64,000 bases of DNA from Carnobacterium gallinarum DSM 4847 (lineage in GTDB: Bacteria > Bacillota > Bacilli > Lactobacillales > Carnobacteriaceae), in NCBI RefSeq assembly GCF_000744375.1, contig NZ_JQLU01000005.1, forward strand, positions 2,217,496-2,281,495, read 5' to 3'. The notes under the pieces were generated by a model. The model was not told the origin of the DNA and did no database searches. It saw nothing but the letters and a program-made list of their open reading frames with translations. A program made the position numbers and the translations under genes. This document shows positions 40,514 through 49,386 of this stretch, in pieces; within the stretch, counting starts at the first letter, position 1; each line of letters begins with the position of its first letter.

Positions 40514-40549
40514 AAAAACCGCTATATATCAATCGTTATAGCGGTTTTT
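40514..40549. terminator. Hairpin inside the IS upstream of the transposase
   Basis: 13-bp perfect stem AAAAACCGCTATA / TATAGCGGTTTTT, A/T-tracts on both sides. It probably blocks transcription entering the IS from outside, a known way to limit transposase expression. Confidence 0.75.
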
Positions 40550-40584
40550 CGAGTGATTATCGTTACACAATTCGGGAATGCAGG

Positions 40585-40590
40585 TTGTAT
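40585..40590 (+). repeat. IS target-site duplication TTGTAT (right copy)
   Basis: Matches 38835-38840. Confidence 0.93.
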
Positions 40591-40931
40591 GGCTGTTTAT
40601 CATGATAAAGAATTCAAGGAAGAGAATGTATTAATTGAAGTACAAGTAGTGTTAACAGAAGCAGAACTATCTAATGTACATTTGAGAATGCCAACGAGTA
40701 CAATCAAGTGGCTTCCTGCGAAGACTGTTGCTTCAGTTAAATTACAAGGAAAACCTGAGGAAATGACAGAAGTTAATACTAGAGTAGCAGAATGGTTGGA
40801 AGCAAATCAACAAAAGTTAAAAGGAGCAATAGTTAACATGTACCATGGATCATTCAGTCACATACCAAATACAGATGAAGGGGGAACAACGGAACGGTGT
40901 TATCCGCTAAGCGAAGAGGGAGGCAAGCATA

Positions 40932-41552
40932 ATGAAATATGAATGGCGTAAACAAGATAAACTAATCTATTTACCTAAAGCAGTCCCAACAGTTATAGAG
41001 GTACCTAAAATGAACTATTTAACGATTGATGGAGCTGGAAATCCTAATTCAACAGAATTTAGTAAATTGGTTGAAGCATTGTATGCTTATTCGTATGCTA
41101 TTAAACTATCTCCTAAAAAAGCAATGGAACCAGAAGGCTACTTTGATTATACGGTTTTTCCTTTAGAAGGTTTCTGGACAGCAACAGTTCCTCCAAAAGT
41201 TGGTGAAGCAATTGATAAAGATACATTGATCTATCAACTGATGATTCGCCAACCAGAGTTTGTTACAGAACAAGTAGTAGATGAATTTAAAGAATTGGTA
41301 GCAAAAAAAGTCCCGTTAGAGCAATTAATGAAAGTTAAGTTTATGGAAATTGACGAAGGTAAGAATTTACAAATGCTGCATATCGGGAGTTATGATAGTG
41401 AAGCTGCATCATTTAAAAAAATGGAAGAGCATTGTATAGCCAATGACTGGATTCCATCAAGAACAAAGCATAAAGAAATCTATTTATCAGATCCTAGAAA
41501 AGTGCTACCAGAAAAACAAAAAACGGTGTTACGTTTTCAAATAAGGGACTAA
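40932..41552 (+). CDS. GyrI-like small-molecule-binding domain protein (206 aa)
   Basis: Stand-alone GyrI-like (COG4832-type) protein: N-terminal KYEWRKQDKLIYLPKAVPTVIEVPKMNYLTIDGAGNPN is diagnostic of the family, with a second half ending in LSDPRKVLPEKQKTVLRFQI. Such proteins bind small aromatic or cationic ligands, and some hydrolyse cyclopropanoid toxins. ATG 40932 lies inside the end of the MerR gene, so the two were translationally coupled. The IS in the regulator is likely to be polar on this gene unless an internal promoter exists. Confidence 0.88.
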   Translation: MKYEWRKQDKLIYLPKAVPTVIEVPKMNYLTIDGAGNPNSTEFSKLVEALYAYSYAIKLSPKKAMEPEGYFDYTVFPLEGFWTATVPPKVGEAIDKDTLIYQLMIRQPEFVTEQVVDEFKELVAKKVPLEQLMKVKFMEIDEGKNLQMLHIGSYDSEAASFKKMEEHCIANDWIPSRTKHKEIYLSDPRKVLPEKQKTVLRFQIRD

Positions 41553-41732
41553 TCAAAAAAGTAATTCTATTAAAATAAAATTAGAAAAACTAGTCTAAAA
41601 AAACACTCATTTATAATAATAGTCTCTATAATGATAATATTAGTTGGAAAAAAAACATTTATTTTATCAAATAACTAAGATATACTAGAGTTAAACGAAT
41701 GTTATATACAAAATTTAGGAGGAGAAAAAATA

Positions 41733-42410
41733 ATGAAATATTCAATTGAAGGCGGAAATTTACCAGTAGTGATTTGTGATTTAGAAAAAGGCGAGTCAAT
41801 GATTAGTGAAAATGGTGGACGTAGTTGGGTTTTAGGAGATATTACAACAGAAACTCATTCTGGTGGCGGAATGAAGAAAATGTTAGGTCGCGCTTTTTCA
41901 GGTGAAAGTTTATTCTTAAGTCGTTATACTGCTAATACTAATTCTCAAATTGCTTTTGCATCTTCTTTCCCAGGCAATATTATTGCAAAAGAGCTTGGAG
42001 TTGGTGAAAGTATTGTTGCACAAAAAACAGCATTTTTAGCATCTACTGAAGGAATGGAACTAAGTGTCTTCTTTCAAAAGAAAGGAACAGCAGGTTTCTT
42101 TGGTGGTGAAGGCTTTATTATGCAAAAGGTTACTGGACCGGGAACTGCGTTTTTTGAAATTGATGGAAGTACGAAGACTTATAACTTAGCAGCAGGAGAA
42201 CGTTTAGTCTGTGATACTGGTTTAGTTGCCTTGATGGATGAAACGTGTAAATTAGAGATTGTTACTGTTAAAGGAATTAAAAACAAATTATTAGGTGGCG
42301 AAGGTTTCTTTGATACTGTTGTAACAGGACCAGGACAAGTTGTTGTACAAACAATGACAATTGGTGGATTTGCTCAAAGTATTATGCCCTTTATGGGAGG
42401 CGCCAAATAA
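41733..42410 (+). CDS. AIM24/TIGR00266-family protein (225 aa)
   Basis: TIGR00266 (AIM24-like) protein: KYSIEGGNLPVVICDLEKGESMISENGG, the GGGMKKMLGRAFSGESLFLSRYTA core and repeated Gly-rich beta-strand turns (GPGTAFFEIDG, GPGQVVVQTM) are family hallmarks. Beta-barrel-like soluble fold; bacterial function unknown. Strong RBS TAGGAGG. Monocistronic, with its own terminator. Confidence 0.92.
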   Translation: MKYSIEGGNLPVVICDLEKGESMISENGGRSWVLGDITTETHSGGGMKKMLGRAFSGESLFLSRYTANTNSQIAFASSFPGNIIAKELGVGESIVAQKTAFLASTEGMELSVFFQKKGTAGFFGGEGFIMQKVTGPGTAFFEIDGSTKTYNLAAGERLVCDTGLVALMDETCKLEIVTVKGIKNKLLGGEGFFDTVVTGPGQVVVQTMTIGGFAQSIMPFMGGAK

Positions 42411-42440
42411 ACGAATTATATAAATAAAGAAATGAATTCA

Positions 42441-42476
42441 ACCTCACTAATTTACTGATAAATTAGTGAGGTTTTT
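42441..42476 (+). terminator. Terminator after AIM24-like gene
   Basis: Stem CCTCACTAATTTA / TAAATTAGTGAGG followed by six T. Confidence 0.92.
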
Positions 42477-42602
42477 TAATTAAAATTAAATTAAAACGAA
42501 AGTTTTTTTGTTGTTTTTTTTAAAAGGTAGATTTTTATATTTTGAAATAAAAATAAAAAAAAGTAGAACTAAGTTGGAAATCTAATTTTTTTTAATGATT
42601 AT

Positions 42603-42653
42603 ACGAATAAAAAGTAGTTTATGTGTTTATTTTATTCGTTTTTCTGCTATAAT
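42603..42653 (+). promoter_or_regulatory. serC promoter with 10-bp inverted-repeat operator
   Basis: -10 TATAAT at 42648-42653. The perfect inverted repeat ACGAATAAAA / TTTTATTCGT (42603-42612, 42630-42639; 17-bp spacer, about 27 bp centre-to-centre) covers the -35 region. No canonical -35 is seen, fitting a regulated promoter. Confidence 0.62.
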
Positions 42654-42713
42654 TGTAGCTACATCGTTTTCTGAGGAAATGGTGAGAATAAATCAGCTAA
42701 AGGGGAAGATAGA

Positions 42714-43799
42714 GTGGAACGAGTGTATAATTTTTCAGCAGGACCAGCCGTATTGCCTGTTTCTGTTTTAGAGCAAGTACAAGCCGAGTTGCTTTCATAC
42801 AATGGAAGTGGAATGTCAGTGATGGAATTAAGTCATCGTTCCTCATGGTTTCAACAAATCATTGATGATGCTGAGTCCTTATTAAGAGAGTTGATGAATA
42901 TTCCAGATAATTACCAAGTTCTCTTCTTACAGGGTGGTGCTAGTTTGCAGTTCAGCATGATCCCAATGAATTTAGCAAATCGTCAAAAAGTGGCGTATGT
43001 AAATACTGGATCGTGGTCTGAAAAGGCGATTGAAGAAGCTGAAAAAATCGTTGGATTGCAAGTCAAAGTAGTAGCTAGTTCAAAAGAAAATAAATTCACT
43101 TCGGTTCCCCAAATTCCTGCTACTTCAGATGAATTTGATTATTTACACATTACAACAAACAATACGATTGAAGGAACTTGCTATTTTTCAGCTCCAACCA
43201 ATAGTCAAGTCCCTGTTATTGCTGATATGTCATCAAATATCCTATCAAGTGAGTACAATGTTGCGGATTTTGGATTGATCTATGCTGGAGCGCAAAAAAA
43301 TATTGGTCCAGCAGGGTTAACAGTAGTGATTGTACGTGAAGATTTAATTGCTGAAAGTAAGGAGAATCTTCCTTCAATGTTGGATTATCAATTGCAAGCT
43401 AAAAATGGTTCAATGTACAATACTCCACCTACTTTTGCTATTTATGTAGCTAAATTGGTTTTTGAGTGGATCAAAGAACTTGGTGGTGTTGCAGCTATTG
43501 AAAAGTTAAATCGCCAAAAAGCTGAGCTTTTATATACGTATTTAGATAAATCAACCTTATTCTCTTCTCCAGTGGAGCCAAATTCACGTTCTTTGACTAA
43601 TATTCCATTTGTAACTGGAAATGAAGCGTTAGATAAAAAATTTGTTCAGGAAGCAGAGAAAGCAAACTTTGTAAATTTAAAAGGCCATCGTTCAGTTGGT
43701 GGGATGCGGGCTAGCTTGTATAATGCATTTCCAATTGAAGGTGTTCAAGCGCTAATTGAATTTATGCAGAAATTTGCTGAAAATGAGGGGGAAATATAG
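42714..43799 (+). CDS. serC: Phosphoserine aminotransferase (361 aa)
   Basis: PLP enzyme making phosphoserine from 3-phosphohydroxypyruvate and glutamate. [10 protein letters not shown] at residues 6-15, [21 protein letters not shown], and the PLP-lysine block [18 protein letters not shown] (~190-207), closing with [12 protein letters not shown]. Start GTG 42714 with AAGGGGAAG upstream. Its stop abuts the serA ATG, so the pair is co-translated. It uses the serA product. Confidence 0.96.
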   Translation: MERVYNFSAGPAVLPVSVLEQVQAELLSYNGSGMSVMELSHRSSWFQQIIDDAESLLRELMNIPDNYQVLFLQGGASLQFSMIPMNLANRQKVAYVNTGSWSEKAIEEAEKIVGLQVKVVASSKENKFTSVPQIPATSDEFDYLHITTNNTIEGTCYFSAPTNSQVPVIADMSSNILSSEYNVADFGLIYAGAQKNIGPAGLTVVIVREDLIAESKENLPSMLDYQLQAKNGSMYNTPPTFAIYVAKLVFEWIKELGGVAAIEKLNRQKAELLYTYLDKSTLFSSPVEPNSRSLTNIPFVTGNEALDKKFVQEAEKANFVNLKGHRSVGGMRASLYNAFPIEGVQALIEFMQKFAENEGEI

Positions 43800-44993
43800 A
43801 TGGTTTTTCATATAAAAACGTATAACGCAATTGCAGAAGAAGGATTGCAAAAATTTGAAGGTGCTGAGTATCAAGTAAATCAAAGTGAGTCCCCAGATGC
43901 CCTGTTAATTCGCAGTCAAAATCTTCATGATATTGAGATACCAGATAGTGTTTTGGCAGTTGGACGTGCAGGTGCAGGGGTAAATAATATTCCAGTTGAA
44001 GAGTATACAGAAAAAGGTGTTGTTGTTTTCAATACGCCGGGTGCCAATGCGAATGCAGTGAAAGAGTTAGTTTTAGCGAACTTATTTATGTCAGCTCGCC
44101 CAATTTTAAATGGAGCGGCTTGGACACGAACTTTAGCGACAGATGATCCTAATGTTGAAGCCGTTGTTGAAGCCGAAAAAAAACGCTTTGTTGGGACTGA
44201 ACTACAAGATAAAAAATTAGGAGTAATCGGACTTGGTGCGATTGGAGCGATGGTGGCTAATGATGCATATCGTCTAGGAATGAATGTTGTCGGCTATGAT
44301 CCTTATGTTTCGGTTGATACAGCTTGGAATATTTCAAGTCGGGTGAAACGCGCATTAACGATTGAGGAAGTTTTAGCAACTTCTGATTATCTAACGATTC
44401 ATATTCCTTTAATGTCACAAACAAAGCATATTATTAATGCTGAAAAATTAGCTCTAGTTAAAGAAGGAGCTACCTTGTTGAACTTTTCTCGTGGTGAATT
44501 GGTTGACAATCAAGCGGTTTTACAAGCAATTGAAGCAGGTAAATTAAATCAATACATCACTGATTTTGCAGCACCAGAATTGATTGCTACTAAAAATGTT
44601 TTAGTTTTACCTCATCTAGGTGCTTCAACGCTGGAAGCCGAAGTAAACTGTGCTAAAATGGCGGCTCGCACGTTGAAATATTATTTAGAAACTGGAAATA
44701 TCAAGCGTTCTGTGAATTTTCCAACAGTAGATATGAATTTTCAAGCACCATTTCGTTTATCTTTAATTCACCGTAATGTTCCGAGCATGGTAGGAACTAT
44801 GACGATTGAGTTAGCGAACCAAGGCATTAACATTGTGAATATGATTAATCGCAGTAAAGGTGAATATGCGTATACTTTAATTGATCTAGAGGATATTTCA
44901 ACAGAGCAATTAGCTCGAATTGTTGAGAAATTAGAAAGTGTTGAAGAGATTATTAGCGTGCGAACAATTGAAAATCAAGTTGTGTATGCATAA
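43800..44993 (+). CDS. serA: D-3-phosphoglycerate dehydrogenase with ACT domain (397 aa)
   Basis: First step of serine synthesis from 3-phosphoglycerate, drawing on the glycolytic pool made by the operon at 23-29 kb. VGRAGAGVNNIP (substrate side), Rossmann GVIGLGAIGAMVANDA (~139-154), and catalytic region SRGELVD...PHLGASTLEAE. C-terminal ~70 residues form an ACT domain (MVGTMTIELANQGINIVNM) suggesting serine feedback. Immediately follows serC. Confidence 0.94.
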   Translation: MVFHIKTYNAIAEEGLQKFEGAEYQVNQSESPDALLIRSQNLHDIEIPDSVLAVGRAGAGVNNIPVEEYTEKGVVVFNTPGANANAVKELVLANLFMSARPILNGAAWTRTLATDDPNVEAVVEAEKKRFVGTELQDKKLGVIGLGAIGAMVANDAYRLGMNVVGYDPYVSVDTAWNISSRVKRALTIEEVLATSDYLTIHIPLMSQTKHIINAEKLALVKEGATLLNFSRGELVDNQAVLQAIEAGKLNQYITDFAAPELIATKNVLVLPHLGASTLEAEVNCAKMAARTLKYYLETGNIKRSVNFPTVDMNFQAPFRLSLIHRNVPSMVGTMTIELANQGINIVNMINRSKGEYAYTLIDLEDISTEQLARIVEKLESVEEIISVRTIENQVVYA

Positions 44994-45065
44994 CTTGACT
45001 GACGTAAATCAGAAGGTTGGCTTTATGCAAAATAAATTTTTTATGTTAAGGAGTTTGATAATTAA

Positions 45066-46316
45066 ATGGTAAAAATCAAAGCTTTTAAAGGGATTCGTCC
45101 AAATACTCAGGATGCTCAGAAGATTGCGTCTTTGCCTTATGATGTTTTAAATACAGAGGAAGCCCGCGTTTTGGGTGACAAAAATAGTCAATCGTTTTTA
45201 CACATTGACAAGGCTGAGATTGATTTAGCAAAAGAGGTTTCTCCATACGCAGACGAAGTTTATCAAAAGGCTGCTGAGAATTTGCAAACTTTCTTGCAAA
45301 AAGAGTGGTTAATTAAAGAGACTACAGAAAAATTTTATATTTATGAACTAACCATGAATGGACGTAGTCAGACGGGGTTAGTGGTGTGTACATCCATTGA
45401 TGATTATCTAAATGAAAAGATTAAAAAGCATGAATTTACTCGTGAGGAAAAAGAGCTTGATCGAATTCGTCACGTGGATACGTGTGATGCGAATACAAGT
45501 CCAATTTTTTTAACGTATCGAGAAAATCAAGGAATTAATCAACTGATTACAGATTGGGTAAAAGAGCATCAAGCTTTATATGAGTTTACTAGCTTCCATG
45601 AAGTCACTCATCGAGTGTGGGAAATTAACGATACTGCAATAATTCAAGACTTAGAAGATTTATTTGCAGCAAAAGTTCCTTATTTGTATATTGCTGATGG
45701 TCATCATCGAACAGAGTCGGCTGTAAAAGTTGGCTTACAACGACGTCAGGAATTTCCAGCTGCTCCAGAAAATGCTGAATTTAACTATTTCTTATCTGTG
45801 TTGTTTCCAAAAGAACAATTAGACATTCTTGATTACAATCGAGTGGTAAATGTTCCGATATCGGTCGATTTTCTAGCAGATTTAGCAGAAATTTTTACGG
45901 TCACAAAAGTCGGCAAAGAAATTGTGAAACCAGAAAAAGCTAAGACCATTGGTATGTATTTGGCGGGCGATTGGTATCAATTAGAGGCCAAATCAGACAT
46001 CATTTCAGAAGATCCTGTTGCTAGTTTGGATGTGTCTATTTTACAAGAGCATGTGTTAACTGCACTTTTTGATATTCAAGATATTCGGACAGATAAACGG
46101 ATTGATTTTGTTGGAGGAATTCGTGGTTTAGGTGAATTGGTTGAATTAGTAGATAGCGGTGCTTATACGGTAGCATTTGCGATGTATCCAACTACTATGG
46201 AAGATTTATTAAATGTTGCAGATAGTGGTCAAATAATGCCGCCAAAATCAACATGGTTTGAGCCTAAATTATTAAGTGGTCTTTTTGTTCATGATTTGGA
46301 AAGTTCAACAAAATAG
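45066..46316 (+). CDS. DUF1015 family protein (416 aa)
   Basis: DUF1015 (COG4198) protein: N-terminal KIKAFKGIRPNTQDAQKIASLPYDV and the central LYIADGHHRTESAV block are diagnostic. Often found directly after serC-serA in Firmicutes, as here, so a role tied to serine or one-carbon metabolism is likely; no activity is established to my knowledge. RBS AAGGAG. It lies 72 bp after serA, probably the same operon. Confidence 0.9.
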   Translation: MVKIKAFKGIRPNTQDAQKIASLPYDVLNTEEARVLGDKNSQSFLHIDKAEIDLAKEVSPYADEVYQKAAENLQTFLQKEWLIKETTEKFYIYELTMNGRSQTGLVVCTSIDDYLNEKIKKHEFTREEKELDRIRHVDTCDANTSPIFLTYRENQGINQLITDWVKEHQALYEFTSFHEVTHRVWEINDTAIIQDLEDLFAAKVPYLYIADGHHRTESAVKVGLQRRQEFPAAPENAEFNYFLSVLFPKEQLDILDYNRVVNVPISVDFLADLAEIFTVTKVGKEIVKPEKAKTIGMYLAGDWYQLEAKSDIISEDPVASLDVSILQEHVLTALFDIQDIRTDKRIDFVGGIRGLGELVELVDSGAYTVAFAMYPTTMEDLLNVADSGQIMPPKSTWFEPKLLSGLFVHDLESSTK

Positions 46317-46410
46317 CATTTATTTTTTAACCCTTTAGACTTGTTTCTTGAGCTTATGAATAGTAAGCTAGTGGAGAAAGAATGTAAATCAAATTTAGAG
46401 GTGAAATGGA

Positions 46411-47013
46411 ATGAAAAAAGCACTTATTATTGGTGGTTACGGTACGATTGGTTCAGCTGTAACTGAGGCATTAAAAGAATCTTATGATGTGATTACCGCT
46501 GGTCGAACTCAAGGTGACGTCCATGTAGATATGAATTCGATTAAAAGCATTAAAGAGATGTTTGAAACAGTTGGAAAAGTAGACGCAGTGATTTTTACGG
46601 CGGGAGCGGCTTACTTTGGTCCACTTGAGGGAATGACACCAGAAAATAATTTAATCAGTATTAGTGGAAAGCTTTTAGGGCAAGTGAATACAGTATTATT
46701 AGGAACTGAGTATGTAAATGACAATGGAAGTTTTACGTTAGTTACAGGTATCATGATGGATGATCCGATTTATCAAGGAGCTTCTGCAGCGATGGCTAAT
46801 GGCGGTGTGCGTGCATTTGCAAAATCAGCAGCGTTGGAGTTACCTAGAGGGATTCGGATTAATACCGTTAGTCCAAATGTCTTAGAGGAATCGTGGGATA
46901 ATTATCAAGAATTATTTGTTGGATTTAATCCAGTTCCAGTTGCTAAAGTAGCTAATGCTTTTGTCAAAAGTGTTCAGGGGTTACAAACTGGGGAAAGTTA
47001 CGAAGTATATTAA
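46411..47013 (+). CDS. Atypical short-chain dehydrogenase lacking the YxxxK pair (200 aa)
   Basis: SDR fold with an N-terminal nucleotide motif GGYGTIGSAV (residues 8-17) and AGR at the 2'-phosphate position (NADP-like). The usual catalytic Tyr-x3-Lys is replaced by MANGGVRAF in the block GASAAMANGGVRAFAKSAALELP, as in a known small SDR subfamily (PRK07578-like), with RGIRINTVSPN after it. Catalysis by the standard mechanism is doubtful. RBS AGAGGTG. Monocistronic. Confidence 0.85.
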   Translation: MKKALIIGGYGTIGSAVTEALKESYDVITAGRTQGDVHVDMNSIKSIKEMFETVGKVDAVIFTAGAAYFGPLEGMTPENNLISISGKLLGQVNTVLLGTEYVNDNGSFTLVTGIMMDDPIYQGASAAMANGGVRAFAKSAALELPRGIRINTVSPNVLEESWDNYQELFVGFNPVPVAKVANAFVKSVQGLQTGESYEVY

Positions 47014-47200
47014 TGAAGAGATAAAGGCAGTTTTAGTTTTCTATATGAGAATTAAAGCTGCTTTTTTTACTAGTGTTAGAGAGAAATAGTTTAAAGTATA
47101 CGTTCATTTATTTTCTTGGTATACTAATGCTGAAAGAAATTAGACTAGACTTTTTTAGGATTTACAATCAAATAGAGCGCATTTTTTGGAGGAATTTAGT

Positions 47201-48016
47201 ATGGAACTTAAATTAGAAGTTGTGATTACAGATACGCAAACAACCATTCAATTGAATCATAACCAAGATCGGATTACAATCACGGATACTGAGACAAATG
47301 AAGTCAAAGTGGAACAACCAAGTGTTTATTTTTTAGTGCAAGATCAGACAATTGTTCATATTGGGCAAGCAACAAAAAAAATGAAGTATGATGGAACAGA
47401 ATTTAATAAAATCATTGCCATTTATCCATCGTGGGAAGTTGAATTGCCTTATCTGGAACAAATCTTTATTGCTGAAGCGTTAGAAAATGGTGTTCTTCTT
47501 CAAGATGTTGCTAAGGAAGAGAGTAAAATTCCAAAAAGCCAAGTAAAAACGATTACTGAATATAAAGATGAAATTTTATTGATTCTTGAAAAATTTGGTT
47601 ACCCATTGCATGTTAAGGCGCCAAAGCCTGAAGTGAAAGTAGCTAAAAAATCAGCAAAAGCACGACATAGATGGACAAAAGAAGTTAGCCAAATTGAATT
47701 TTTTGTAGATACTAGAGAAAGTAAAGCGACCGTTATGTGGCAAAAAAGAAATGAAATGCTACTAAAAGCAGGAGCAAAAATGATGCCGGTAGCACCGCTA
47801 AATAAAGATGGTTCAGTTGGTTTTTCTGCAAAAATGGGGGATAAATTGAGAGCAGATTATGCAGATAAATTTAAAAATTTTGTAACAACGGAAGACATGA
47901 TTTTAAAAAGTGTCAATGAAGTTGGATTATTTTTGTATTATGCTGGGACAAATAGTTGGTTAGAGTTATTGGATACTGGTGGGAAATCAATCGATGCATG
48001 GACAAGAGTTGATTAA
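47201..48016 (+). CDS. Hypothetical protein, possibly GIY-YIG-like N-terminus (271 aa)
   Basis: No confident family. Residues ~42-60 (SVYFLVQDQTIVHIGQATK) resemble the first strands of a GIY-YIG nuclease fold (VYFL...-IGQA), followed by an AIYPSWEVELPYLEQIFIAEAL helix that could hold the family's Glu. The middle (~145-165) is Lys/Ala-rich and the C-terminal ~90 residues carry repeated short hydrophobic strands (EFFVDTRESKATVMW) similar to DUF4357-like domains attached to GIY-YIG proteins. Start ATG 47201 with TGGAGG; an upstream TTG lacks support. Confidence 0.6.
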   Translation: MELKLEVVITDTQTTIQLNHNQDRITITDTETNEVKVEQPSVYFLVQDQTIVHIGQATKKMKYDGTEFNKIIAIYPSWEVELPYLEQIFIAEALENGVLLQDVAKEESKIPKSQVKTITEYKDEILLILEKFGYPLHVKAPKPEVKVAKKSAKARHRWTKEVSQIEFFVDTRESKATVMWQKRNEMLLKAGAKMMPVAPLNKDGSVGFSAKMGDKLRADYADKFKNFVTTEDMILKSVNEVGLFLYYAGTNSWLELLDTGGKSIDAWTRVD

Positions 48017-48209
48017 AAGCATTTTTTAGTAAGAAAATGGAATGAATGGATGATAATAATCCTTTCGATTTGATTAGAAAGAAGAGTCAATTGTTAAAAG
48101 ATTATATAAAGTGGCTTATGTAATTGAAAAATAAAAAATTAGTAGTAATATTTCTTTGTTTATGGTATCGTAGTAACATATGAAATGTTAAGACGGGAGG
48201 GCAATAAAT

Positions 48210-48455
48210 TTGTATAACACACTTTTACTTGCTATATTAGTAATTTCGGTTTTATTAATTATTGTTATCACTATGCAACCAACTAAAACAAACAGCGCTT
48301 CAAGTGCCTTGACAGGCGGAGCAGAGCAATTATTCGGTAAACAAAAAGCTCGTGGATTTGAAGCAGTTTTGCAACGTGTAACAGTAGTACTAGGAATAGG
48401 TTTCTTTGTACTAGCACTAGCGCTTGCTTATTTAACAGCTAATGGGATGAAATAA
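48210..48455 (+). CDS. secG: Preprotein translocase subunit SecG (81 aa)
   Basis: Two transmembrane helices (residues ~3-22 and ~56-77) separated by the conserved SSALTGGAEQLFGKQKARGFEAVLQRVT-type loop. It assists SecYE-mediated export. Start TTG 48210 after GGGAGG. First gene of the conserved secG-est-rnr-smpB block. Confidence 0.95.
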   Translation: MYNTLLLAILVISVLLIIVITMQPTKTNSASSALTGGAEQLFGKQKARGFEAVLQRVTVVLGIGFFVLALALAYLTANGMK

Positions 48456-48467
48456 ACTGATAGAATG

Positions 48468-48499
48468 AACCACCTGTTTTCAAAAAACAGGTGGTTTTT
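48468..48499 (+). terminator. Terminator after secG
   Basis: Perfect 13-bp stem AACCACCTGTTTT / AAAACAGGTGGTT, then T-tract. Confidence 0.93.
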
Positions 48500-48627
48500 G
48501 TTTTGATTTTTAGAGGTGTTTATAAATCAATTCCACCACCTTTTACGAAGAAAATAATCGCTTTGGTTTTATTTATACTTAAAATACAGTAAAATAATAA
48601 CTAGAAGAGTTCAAGGAGGAATTTCTA

Positions 48628-49383
48628 ATGCCAAAAATTGCTTTACCACAACCTTTTTTCTTTGAAAATGGTCCTCGTGCAGTTCTGTTACTTCACGCGT
48701 ATACAGGAAGTTCCAATGATATGCGTATGCTAGCACGAGCATTAGAAAAAGAAAATTATACAGTTTATGCCCCTCATTTTAAAGGTCACGGAACTTTAGA
48801 ACCAACGGATATCTTAAAGGCAAATCCAAGTGATTGGTGGCAAGATACTCAAGATGGATTAGCTTTTTTACATGAAAAAGGGTATCAAGATATTGCTGTA
48901 TTTGGTTTATCCTTAGGTGGTATTTTTGCGACAAAAGCGATGGAAGAAGAAACAATTCTTGGAGTAGGAACATTATGCTCTCCTTTATATCTCAATGAAA
49001 ACAATCAGGTTGTCCCGACTTTTTTAAGATACGTACAAACAGTTAAAAAAATAGCGGGATTATCGGAAGCAGAAATTGTACGTGACTTACCGAAAATAAA
49101 AATTGGTGTGGAACAACAGTTACAAGCAATTGCTGATTATTTACCACCGATTCAACATAAAATCGCAGCTATTACAAAACCATTTTTTATCGCCCAAGCG
49201 GGGCAAGATGAATTAATAGATGCACAATCAGCCTATGAATTGCAAGAAGCTCTTGTACAAGCTCCTGTTTCCTTTCATTGGTACGAAAATAGTAGCCATG
49301 TGATAACAGTAGGAAAAGAACATCATGCATTGGAAAAAGATGTTTTAACTTTTCTTAATCAGTTATCCTGGAATGAGGGATAG
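48628..49383 (+). CDS. est: Carboxylesterase, Est30-like alpha/beta hydrolase (251 aa)
   Basis: Hydrolyses short-chain esters; cytosolic. VLLLHAYTGSSNDMR (oxyanion region) near residue 20, nucleophile Ser in FGLSLGGIF (~95), Asp in AGQDELIDA (~194) and His in NSSHVIT (~224). Matches the Bacillus YvaK/Est30 class, which lies in the same secG-est-rnr gene order. RBS AAGGAGG. Its stop is 3 bp before rnr. Confidence 0.9.
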   Translation: MPKIALPQPFFFENGPRAVLLLHAYTGSSNDMRMLARALEKENYTVYAPHFKGHGTLEPTDILKANPSDWWQDTQDGLAFLHEKGYQDIAVFGLSLGGIFATKAMEEETILGVGTLCSPLYLNENNQVVPTFLRYVQTVKKIAGLSEAEIVRDLPKIKIGVEQQLQAIADYLPPIQHKIAAITKPFFIAQAGQDELIDAQSAYELQEALVQAPVSFHWYENSSHVITVGKEHHALEKDVLTFLNQLSWNEG

Positions 49384-49386
49384 AAT

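Larger units (their letters stand above)
38841..40584 (-). mobile_element. Complete IS1634-type (IS4 superfamily) insertion sequence, 1,744 bp
   Basis: Terminal inverted repeats: left CCTGAATTCCCGGAATT..., right (reverse complement) CCTGCATTCCCGAATT..., both followed within a few bases by TAACGA. Flanked by 6-bp target duplications TTGTAT. One transposase gene nearly fills it. GC content is visibly higher than in the flanking DNA, suggesting recent arrival from another host. The termini, TSD and gene are all intact, so it is probably active. Confidence 0.93.
38332..40942 (+). pseudogene. MerR-family regulator with GyrI-like domain, split by IS insertion
   Basis: Exons 38332-38840 and 40591-40942. 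Removing the IS and one copy of the 6-bp target duplication restores one frame of 286 residues reading NPSYCMAVYHDKEF across the joint. N-terminal MerR HTH (MFKINDFSRLTNVSVKLLRYYDKF-type, ~1-70), coiled-coil dimer helix (~75-125), C-terminal GyrI-like effector domain (~130-286). MerR-GyrI proteins are multidrug or small-molecule-responsive activators. Start ATG 38332 after GGAGG. The 3' end overlaps the next gene by 11 nt. DNA binding could survive as a truncated protein, but effector sensing is lost. Confidence 0.9.

Noticed and set aside
38844-40579. IS boundaries using GAAT, GGAAT or AATTC as target duplication
   Set aside because: These lie inside the terminal inverted repeats. Only CCTG...CAGG ends with TTGTAT duplications give matching TIRs and an in-frame restored gene of expected sequence.
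40553-40942. Apparent independent gene with a GTG start
   Set aside because: Its first residues come from the IS end. From 40591 it is the 3' exon of the interrupted MerR-GyrI gene, as shown by the TTGTAT target duplication.
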